From Planctomycetota bacterium (GTDB lineage Bacteria; Planctomycetota; B15-G4; SIAN01): 64,000 nucleotides of DNA. The stretch's first letter is position 1, and each line of letters begins with the position of its first letter. Where the stretch lies: assembly GCA_028289345.1 (NCBI GenBank), contig JANQQL010000017.1, forward strand, positions 1 to 64,000, read 5' to 3'. Of the stretch, positions 57,970 to 64,000 are shown piece after piece. The notes beneath the pieces are model-generated. The model was not told where the DNA came from. It made no database searches and was given only the letters and a program-made list of their open reading frames with translations. The position numbers and the translations under genes were made by a program.

Positions 57970-60804
57970 ATGACTGAAACTCCGTCCGATCCCAAAGGCA
58001 AAGTTCGCCAGATCTTCTACGAGGCGATGGACCTGGAAGGGGAGGCCCAGCAGCAGTTCCTCGATCGGGAATGCGCGGGAGATGCGACGGTGCGTCGCGG
58101 AGTCGTTTCCTTGCTGGCATCGTTGAACGCCGCCGGGGACTACCTGGAAGAACCAGCCCTGACCTTTGAAGACGAGCATGCCATCCTCGGGACCGAGGTC
58201 GGTGGCTACCAGGTCGTCGAGTTGATCGCGACCGGCGGTATGGGAGCGGTCTACCGAGCAGAGCAGAAGACTCCTCGCCGCTCCGTCGCGCTCAAGATCT
58301 TGGGACAGCGCTGGGAACGGCGCGCCTTGGTGCGGCGCTTCCAATGGGAAGCCGAGGCGCTGGGTCGCTTGCAACATCCGGGCATCGCGCGAATCTTCGA
58401 GGCGGGGGTGGCACCGACTCCGGTCGGTGTGATTCCGTTCCTCGCCATGGAGCTGGTCGAAGGAAAGAGCATCACCGCCTATGCAGACCAGAATCAGCTG
58501 ACCACGCGCGATCGACTCGCCCTGTTTCGACAGGTCTGCGAAGCGGTCCACCACGCGCACTTGAAGGGAGTTCTGCACCGAGACCTGAAGCCGAGCAACG
58601 TTTTGGTGGATCAGAGCGGACAGCCGAAGGTGCTGGACTTTGGAGTGGCCCGGGCTCTTGAGGAAGAAACGGAGCAGACGCTTCAAACCGAAGAAGGGCA
58701 AATTCTCGGGACCGTGCCCTACATGAGCCCGGAGCAGATCCAGGGAAACGTGAACTCTTTGGACGTGGCGTCCGACGTCTATTCCTTGGGAGTGATGCTC
58801 TACGAATTGCTTTGCGGAGAGCTTCCCTACGACGTTCGCCAAGCTCCACTGCCGGTTGCGGCTCGACGCATCTGCGAAGACGAGCCGGTGCCGCTCCATC
58901 GACGCAAGTCGGAGCTGGTCGGGGATGTCGAAGCCATCGTCGGCAAGGCGCTCCGGAAAGAAGAGGGTGCGCGCTACGGATCTGCCGCGGCGTTCGCCGA
59001 GGACTTACGTCGATGGTTGGAGCATGAGCCGGTGCTGGCTCAGCCTCCGACGCGGATGTACCTGGCGAAAAAGTTCGTGCACCGGCACACTGGATTGGTG
59101 GCCGGTCTTTCGGCGGCAGTCCTGGCTCTCATCGTCGGAGCCGTGGTCTCGACCACGGCGCTGTTCGACGAAAAAGAAGCCAATCGTCGAGCGGCGCGAG
59201 CGCTCACCGATCAACGCAACGCGACGGCCAAAGCGGCTCGCGAATCTCAAGTTCGTGGCGAGGTCAACGCGATCTTGACCAACTTGTTGGAGTTGACCGA
59301 TCCGAGCCCCGGCGACAACGAGGCGCCGAGGCAACGGACGACGACGGTGGAGGAGGCCCTGGACGAATTGCTCCCGACTCTCGAGGGAGGCGAGTTCAGC
59401 GCGGAGGTGGCCGCACCCCTTCACTATTTGGCTGCCAGAACCTACCGACGATTGGGAAGGCTGGACCGCGCCGAGGTTCACTGTGAGCGAGCACTGGAAC
59501 TACGGATGGAGCTCTATGGAGAAGTTCATGCACTGAGCGCCGAGTCTCTTCACGAATCCGCTCGCTTTCTCGCTGACTCGTTCCGCGTGCCAGAGGCGAT
59601 CGCTGTCCAGCAACGGTGCGTGGAGATCCGGACCGAACTTTTCGGGCCGGACCACAATGAAACCCTCACGGCGTTGAACGACTTGGCCCTGTTCCATCAC
59701 AACCAGCATGAGTACGACGATTCCGAGCAGATTTACCGAAACGTCTTGGAAGCGCGCAGGCGTTCTTTTCCCCCGGGAGACGCGGCAATCGGGATCTCGG
59801 CCCACAATCTCGGGTCTCTTCTGCTGGACTTGGGGCGACTGGAAGAAAGCGAATCACTCCTGCGAGAAGCGTACGAGATTCGAAAAGCAACGGTGGGGGA
59901 GAATCACTTTCATCTGCTGTCTTCCAGCTACGCACTGTCAAACCTCCATTTTCGAAAAGGCGAATACAAGGAATCGTTGTCCCTGGCGCAAGAGATCTTG
60001 GCGTTGATGGAAGAGAGCATGGGGCCGACCCACTTTCGAACCTTCACGGCCCGACTGTTGGTCGCCAAGAACCTCAACTACCTGCGAAGGTTCGACGAAG
60101 CGCGGCCGATGGCGCGAGAGGTCGCCAACCTTCCTCCGGACGTGCTGCCTTTGACCCACGAGATCCGGGTGATGGCGATTGACGCCGTCGCCACCGCGGA
60201 GTGGTACACCGAGAACTTCGACTTGGCGATGGCGTTGACGCGAATCGCTGCTCATTGGTCGAGGCGCGCTCGTCCCGAGAACGAGCGGCTGGTCGATCAC
60301 ATGAGAACGGCGCTGGAGACCATGTGGAAGACCCGAGAGCCCGGCATCTCGGAGGAAGTCATGGCACAGCGAGTGGAAGAGGTGTACGCCGACCCATCGC
60401 TCATCGCCTGGCCGCTTCCTTCCGACTTCGGAGACCACCTGAAGGCACGGAGTGTTTTGGAGGAAACCGCGGAAGAGTTGCGACGCTTTCGTGAAGCGGA
60501 TGACCAACTGGAGTTCCTGCTCCCAGATCAACGCATCTGGGCCCAGCGCTCGCTCGGGCTTTGTCACTTAGCACTCGAAGAGCCGGACCTGGCAGAACTC
60601 GAGTTGCTGGACGCGTTGGAAAGTGCGGAAGAACTCTGGGGCGAGGCGCACGCGGACACCTTGCAGATCTTGCGGGAAGTGGTCGACTGCTACTACCAGC
60701 TCGACTTGGACGAGGCAGAGAGCTACCGCATGGATCTCGAGGAGCGGACGCCCGGGGAGCCGAGCGCTTCGCCGGACGACCCAGGGGTGATTCCGGCGCG
60801 CTGA
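57970..60804 (+). CDS. Ser/Thr protein kinase with TPR-type C-terminal domain
   Basis: A 944-residue protein from ATG 57970. After a ~75-residue N-terminal helical domain comes a Pkn-type kinase: G-loop ELIATGGMGAVYRAEQ (~residue 90), Lys in SVALKIL (~109), HRD in VLHRDLKPSNVLVD (~204), DFG in VLDFGVARAL (~223) and MSPEQIQGN (~253). A membrane span lies at ~374-395 (AGLSAAVLALIVGAVVSTTA). The rest (~440-920) is made of tetratricopeptide-like repeats (RLGRLDRAEVHCERAL, HEYDDSEQIYRNVLEARR, GRLEESESLLREAYEIRK), probably outside the cytoplasm. It may sense a ligand and signal inward. No substrate gene is obvious. Confidence 0.93.
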   Translation: MTETPSDPKGKVRQIFYEAMDLEGEAQQQFLDRECAGDATVRRGVVSLLASLNAAGDYLEEPALTFEDEHAILGTEVGGYQVVELIATGGMGAVYRAEQKTPRRSVALKILGQRWERRALVRRFQWEAEALGRLQHPGIARIFEAGVAPTPVGVIPFLAMELVEGKSITAYADQNQLTTRDRLALFRQVCEAVHHAHLKGVLHRDLKPSNVLVDQSGQPKVLDFGVARALEEETEQTLQTEEGQILGTVPYMSPEQIQGNVNSLDVASDVYSLGVMLYELLCGELPYDVRQAPLPVAARRICEDEPVPLHRRKSELVGDVEAIVGKALRKEEGARYGSAAAFAEDLRRWLEHEPVLAQPPTRMYLAKKFVHRHTGLVAGLSAAVLALIVGAVVSTTALFDEKEANRRAARALTDQRNATAKAARESQVRGEVNAILTNLLELTDPSPGDNEAPRQRTTTVEEALDELLPTLEGGEFSAEVAAPLHYLAARTYRRLGRLDRAEVHCERALELRMELYGEVHALSAESLHESARFLADSFRVPEAIAVQQRCVEIRTELFGPDHNETLTALNDLALFHHNQHEYDDSEQIYRNVLEARRRSFPPGDAAIGISAHNLGSLLLDLGRLEESESLLREAYEIRKATVGENHFHLLSSSYALSNLHFRKGEYKESLSLAQEILALMEESMGPTHFRTFTARLLVAKNLNYLRRFDEARPMAREVANLPPDVLPLTHEIRVMAIDAVATAEWYTENFDLAMALTRIAAHWSRRARPENERLVDHMRTALETMWKTREPGISEEVMAQRVEEVYADPSLIAWPLPSDFGDHLKARSVLEETAEELRRFREADDQLEFLLPDQRIWAQRSLGLCHLALEEPDLAELELLDALESAEELWGEAHADTLQILREVVDCYYQLDLDEAESYRMDLEERTPGEPSASPDDPGVIPAR

Positions 60805-60967
60805 CGGACGAGCCGGAACCCTGGACAGCGCCGGGACGGAGTCTGTTCTCCCTCCCGACGCTTTCGAATGGGTGACTGATGGGTCGGCGTCCGAGTGCGC
60901 CGGTGGGGCATGAGGGAGCGGATCCGGTGATGCCGTCCGTGGATTGATCCGTCCGCGGGGGTTGGGT

Positions 60968-61498
60968 CTATTTCGGAGAACCGCCACCCATCGGATACTT
61001 GACCAACTGGTGGTGGGGAATCTCCACGCCTTCGGGCGCGAAGGTGCCGTTCAACGACAGGCCTCCCGGAAGCGGTTCGTACAGCTCGATGGAAATCTGT
61101 GAGATCGGGAGCTGAATGGGTCCCAGCGACTTCCCGGTGTTGGGAGTCAAGGAGGCGACGCAGAGGATCGGCCCGGCTTCGTCATCGACGTGTTCCAGGG
61201 GAACGTGTTCTTCCGAATCATCGGTGACGAAGTTCTCGATCGCTTGCTGATGAGTACCACTGTAGTACCAGTCGATGGTGGCCTCTTTGTCTTCGAACCA
61301 GGCGAAGATCACGGTCTTGCCGCTTTGGGTGTTGGCCGTTTCGACGCCGAGGCAGCCGGGGCTTTCGTGGAGGCCGGCGACCAAGGCGCCACCCAAGTCG
61401 TGCATGGACCCCTCCTCAGGGGAGGCGGGTCGGGGGGCGGCGAAGGCGACCGAGGCCGCGGCGGCAGCGAGGCCGAGTCGAACGAGCGTCGTGGTCAT
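60968..61498 (-). CDS. Secreted protein of unknown function
   Basis: A 176-residue protein with a signal peptide (MTTTLVRLGLAAAAASVAFA). The mature part has TVIFAWFEDKEATIDWYYSG and HQQAIENFV, a layout like small alpha/beta monooxygenase-type (ABM) domains, but no family was recognised. A C-terminal beta part includes ISIELYEPLPGG. It lies on the same strand as the kinase at 61642, which precedes it, with a 143-base gap. Confidence 0.6.
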   Translation of the reverse strand: MTTTLVRLGLAAAAASVAFAAPRPASPEEGSMHDLGGALVAGLHESPGCLGVETANTQSGKTVIFAWFEDKEATIDWYYSGTHQQAIENFVTDDSEEHVPLEHVDDEAGPILCVASLTPNTGKSLGPIQLPISQISIELYEPLPGGLSLNGTFAPEGVEIPHHQLVKYPMGGGSPK

Positions 61499-61560
61499 CG
61501 GAATTCTCCAAGGGTTGAAGTCAGGTCTGACTCAGGCTCTTCCGTGGGCCGCTTTTCGCC

Positions 61561-61584
61561 GGAGAAAACTCGAGTTTTTTCTCT
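61561..61584 (-). terminator. A/T-rich palindrome after the right-edge kinase gene
   Basis: AAAACTCGAGTTTT is a perfect core, extended by GAG and CTC after a two-base bulge. It lies ~60 bases beyond the kinase stop on the minus strand and before the next gene on that strand. It could end transcription or bind a regulator. Confidence 0.35.
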
Positions 61585-61641
61585 GACTGGCCGCGGGCGC
61601 TCCCCGGCAGGCATCGCCAATCCCTCGGGTGGGCGACTGGC

Positions 61642-64000
61642 TCAGTTCTCTCGAGAGGGAGTGAACTTCAGCACCCGTTCCCACAAGTCCTCCCATTCCC
61701 CGTTGGCCAGGAGTCCGCCGGACCGTGTCGCTCGAAAAGTTGGATCTCGTAGCAGGCCCCGAACCAGCGCGGAGGCTTGCAGAGTGTTGAGTTCCGCCAG
61801 GTGGTCCACCTCCCATTGAACCCACTGGCGTGCTCGGGGCAGCCATTTCTCCGCGGCCGACCGATCCCCGGCTTGGGCAAATCGCAACGCCGTCCGTGCT
61901 GCGTCGAGCAGGGCTCCTTCTCGTCGGGCCGCTCGCAAGGCCATCGGCGAGCGAGTGCAGCGATCCCAGACCTGGAGTGCGGACTGCCAGTCGTTCTCGT
62001 ATTCCAGGAGCTGAGCGAGCAACGTTTGTTCTTCGAGTCGAGTGGGAAGTTCACCGCTCTCGCGGAACTTCGTCAGGTGAGATTCCGCGAGCAACAAGTT
62101 TCGGCAATGGAGTGCCCACTCCACCGAGGGGGGATGGTCCGGCGCGCGTCGGAACATCCGCAGCGCTTCTTCGTAGCGGCCCTGGTCCAAGAGGGTGCGT
62201 GCCCACGGAATGCGCAACTCGGCCGGTTGCTTCCACTGGGTCGCCACTCGTTCGCAGATCGCTTCCGCTTCTTCGGGCGGGCCATACTGGCGGAGCTCTT
62301 CGAGAATGCGTGCCACCGGGGTGACATCACGAAATCGGGGGAGAGCTTCCTTCAGGCCTTCCTTGGCCGACACCACATCCCCGAGACGTCCCTGCAAATC
62401 GGCCCACTCGGCAGTGACTTCCCAAGGAAACGGAGTGTCGCCTTCGAGCGATTGGTAGAGCTTCTCTGCGTCTGCCAAATCTCCCAGGCGATCGAGGCAG
62501 CGGGCGTTCTCGAGCCGGCTCTTCCACAACTCAGGGGCGAGCTCTCGAGCCTTGGTTGCGGCGTTCATTGCCCCAAGCCATTCCCCCGATTCGCGCAAGC
62601 ATCGAGACAGTCCACACCAGCCCGCCGGGTCTTGGGGGTTCGCAGAGACCGCCGCCGTGTAGTAGCGAGCGGCCTCTTCCCATTGTGGCGGGGAGGTCCG
62701 GGTCAACCATTCCCCGAGCTGAAAGCTGCACTCGACCTGGTCGCTGAATCGATGGTACTGGGAGCGGAACAGATGAACCGATTCTTCGAGTTCCCCAAAG
62801 TCCGCCAGAATGAACCCCAGGTACAGGATGTTTCGGAACTCGAATTCGTCGATCCCGGGGCCCTGAGCAATTTCGAGAAGAGCCTGTCTCGACCCGTTTT
62901 TCATGGTGGCTGCGCGGATCCGTACTCGAACTGGATCGGGATCGACCGAGGCCAGAATGCGAAGCCACTTCTGGTAGCGGGTTCTTTCTTCCTCCGGGAG
63001 CCCGTTTGGGTGGCGCATGGTCTCCACTTCGGTGCGCGCGTAGGCGAACATCGCATCCGCGAAAACCATGCGCAGTCGGCTGTTGACCATTCGTTCGATC
63101 AAAGCCTGCTCGGACATCGTGTCGAAGTCCAGACCCGCACTCAGAAAGGTCTCACGAAACTTCTCGGCGACTTCTTCCATGGGCAAGATCACCCACAGGG
63201 CCGGCAGCTCTTCCAGCTGGGTGTAGAGTCGGTTGCCTTCGAGGCTTTCGGATTTGGCATTCGTCATGCGGGTCCGCAGCTCGGCCAGACGCGATTCGAG
63301 CGTGTCCAGCTCTGGATGAGCAGTGAGGACTTCCGCCGTGTGCTCGAGACGGCTTTCTACTTCGTTCCAAGAAAGCTCGAGGGCCTCGCGATTGTTCGGG
63401 GGGAGCTCCTCGGCCGCAGAAAGCCGTTCCGTCGTCAATTGGTAGCGAAGCTCGAACCTGGTTCGAGCGTCGGCGAGGCGCTCATCCCGTTGCCGCTGGT
63501 TGCGCATCCACCAAGTGCCCGCCACCGCCGTAATGAGCACGATGCACGCTGCCAACCAGAACGTGACGCGGCGTCGACGGACCTCTTCGCTAGCCTTGCC
63601 TCGTGCCTCCGCGGCGCTCAGCTCGGCTTGATGGGTGCGCTCCGCCATGGACGTCAGGTACTGCTCGACTTCCGCGGCGACCCGGCTGGCGTCCGCTGGT
63701 CGCTCCTCCGGATCTTTCGCCAAGCAGCGTTGCGCCAGCGACACCAAGGCAGCGTCCGCCGCGCAATGTTCGAGGCGCTCCCACGCATCCTCCAAGCGAG
63801 CATTGGTTGCCGCGATGAGCGTGGATCGGGAGTCGCCGCGGTACACGGGGCTTCCGGTCAAGATCTCGCACAGCATGGAACCGAGGGCAAACACGTCGGC
63901 ACGAAGATCCACTTCGTCGAGTTTGCCTTGGGCCTGCTCCGGGGACATGTAGGCCGGCGTGCCCATGACCGAGCCGGGTTGAGACACGGCGCCGGACGCG
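61642..64000 (-). CDS. Ser/Thr protein kinase with TPR-rich tail (5' partial)
   Basis: The N-terminal part of the kinase lies beyond the right edge. Visible are the end of the activation segment (GSVMGTPAYMSPEQAQGK), VDLRADVFALGSMLCEILTG and the C-lobe Arg region (RCLAKDPEERPADASRVAAE). A membrane span follows (FWLAACIVLITAVAGTWW), then a ~640-residue tail of helical repeats of TPR type (FGELEESVHLFRSQYHRF, WEEAARYYTAAVSANPQD, RLGDLADAEKLYQSLEG). The layout matches the kinase at 57970, but the two tails are not close in sequence. Confidence 0.9.
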   Translation of the reverse strand, partial: ASGAVSQPGSVMGTPAYMSPEQAQGKLDEVDLRADVFALGSMLCEILTGSPVYRGDSRSTLIAATNARLEDAWERLEHCAADAALVSLAQRCLAKDPEERPADASRVAAEVEQYLTSMAERTHQAELSAAEARGKASEEVRRRRVTFWLAACIVLITAVAGTWWMRNQRQRDERLADARTRFELRYQLTTERLSAAEELPPNNREALELSWNEVESRLEHTAEVLTAHPELDTLESRLAELRTRMTNAKSESLEGNRLYTQLEELPALWVILPMEEVAEKFRETFLSAGLDFDTMSEQALIERMVNSRLRMVFADAMFAYARTEVETMRHPNGLPEEERTRYQKWLRILASVDPDPVRVRIRAATMKNGSRQALLEIAQGPGIDEFEFRNILYLGFILADFGELEESVHLFRSQYHRFSDQVECSFQLGEWLTRTSPPQWEEAARYYTAAVSANPQDPAGWCGLSRCLRESGEWLGAMNAATKARELAPELWKSRLENARCLDRLGDLADAEKLYQSLEGDTPFPWEVTAEWADLQGRLGDVVSAKEGLKEALPRFRDVTPVARILEELRQYGPPEEAEAICERVATQWKQPAELRIPWARTLLDQGRYEEALRMFRRAPDHPPSVEWALHCRNLLLAESHLTKFRESGELPTRLEEQTLLAQLLEYENDWQSALQVWDRCTRSPMALRAARREGALLDAARTALRFAQAGDRSAAEKWLPRARQWVQWEVDHLAELNTLQASALVRGLLRDPTFRATRSGGLLANGEWEDLWERVLKFTPSREN

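Overview
The window looks like a chromosomal segment of a Planctomycetota-type bacterium. That is inferred from gene content, since no rRNA or tRNA gene was seen: several sulfatase-superfamily enzymes, secreted PQQ-type beta-propellers, arylsulfotransferases carrying DUF1080-like or dockerin-like tails, large Ser/Thr kinases with TPR tails, a Tricorn-type protease and a very large MFS/acyltransferase/acyl-ACP-synthetase fusion. Most genes are GC-rich. The first ~9 kb is visibly less GC-rich and reads like an accessory region.

Region 1 (1-9 kb): the C-terminal end of an RHS polymorphic toxin with an HNH-type nuclease tip, its SUFU-type immunity gene, and a small frameshifted gene. After ~1 kb without a confident gene comes a tight four-gene operon (3046-8608): a secreted 14-cysteine protein, a membrane-tethered C39-peptidase-like protein, a DUF1573-like lipoprotein and a large membrane-anchored multi-domain beta protein. 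This is the best candidate here for an undescribed exported-peptide system.

Region 2 (9-21.4 kb): a minus-strand operon for surface glycan or lipid work (sulfatase-fold lipoprotein, GT-C-like membrane protein, two SGNH proteins), diverging from a Tricorn-like protease; then a hybrid sensor histidine kinase and a small secreted protein.

Region 3 (21.7-34 kb): two PQQ-propeller proteins flank an AraC regulator and a divergent arylsulfotransferase/DUF1080 fusion; then a GYD protein, a sulfatase-like protein, a coiled-coil anchored protein and a di-haem cytochrome.

Region 4 (34.5-46 kb): a lipoprotein-like gene with a His-rich membrane protein; an SRPBCC/ArsR-type pair behind two copies of CCGACA-N8-TGTCGG; thioredoxin; an AhpD-like protein divergent from a TetR regulator with two shared operator-like sites; the MFS-PlsC-AMP-ligase fusion; and a classical formylglycine-type sulfatase.

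Region 5 (46-64 kb): a dockerin-tailed arylsulfotransferase, sodium:solute symporter, SRPBCC/lipase pair, RidA/M20 amidohydrolase pair, exported methyltransferase, third SGNH protein, GT39-like transferase, and two Ser/Thr kinases with TPR-type tails, the second cut by the window edge.

Two families of short palindromic interspersed elements with CTAG ends sit between genes (A: 18413-18572 and 39274-39421; B: 20456-20558 and 31181-31385). In two cases the terminal CTA(G) supplies the stop codon of the neighbouring gene.
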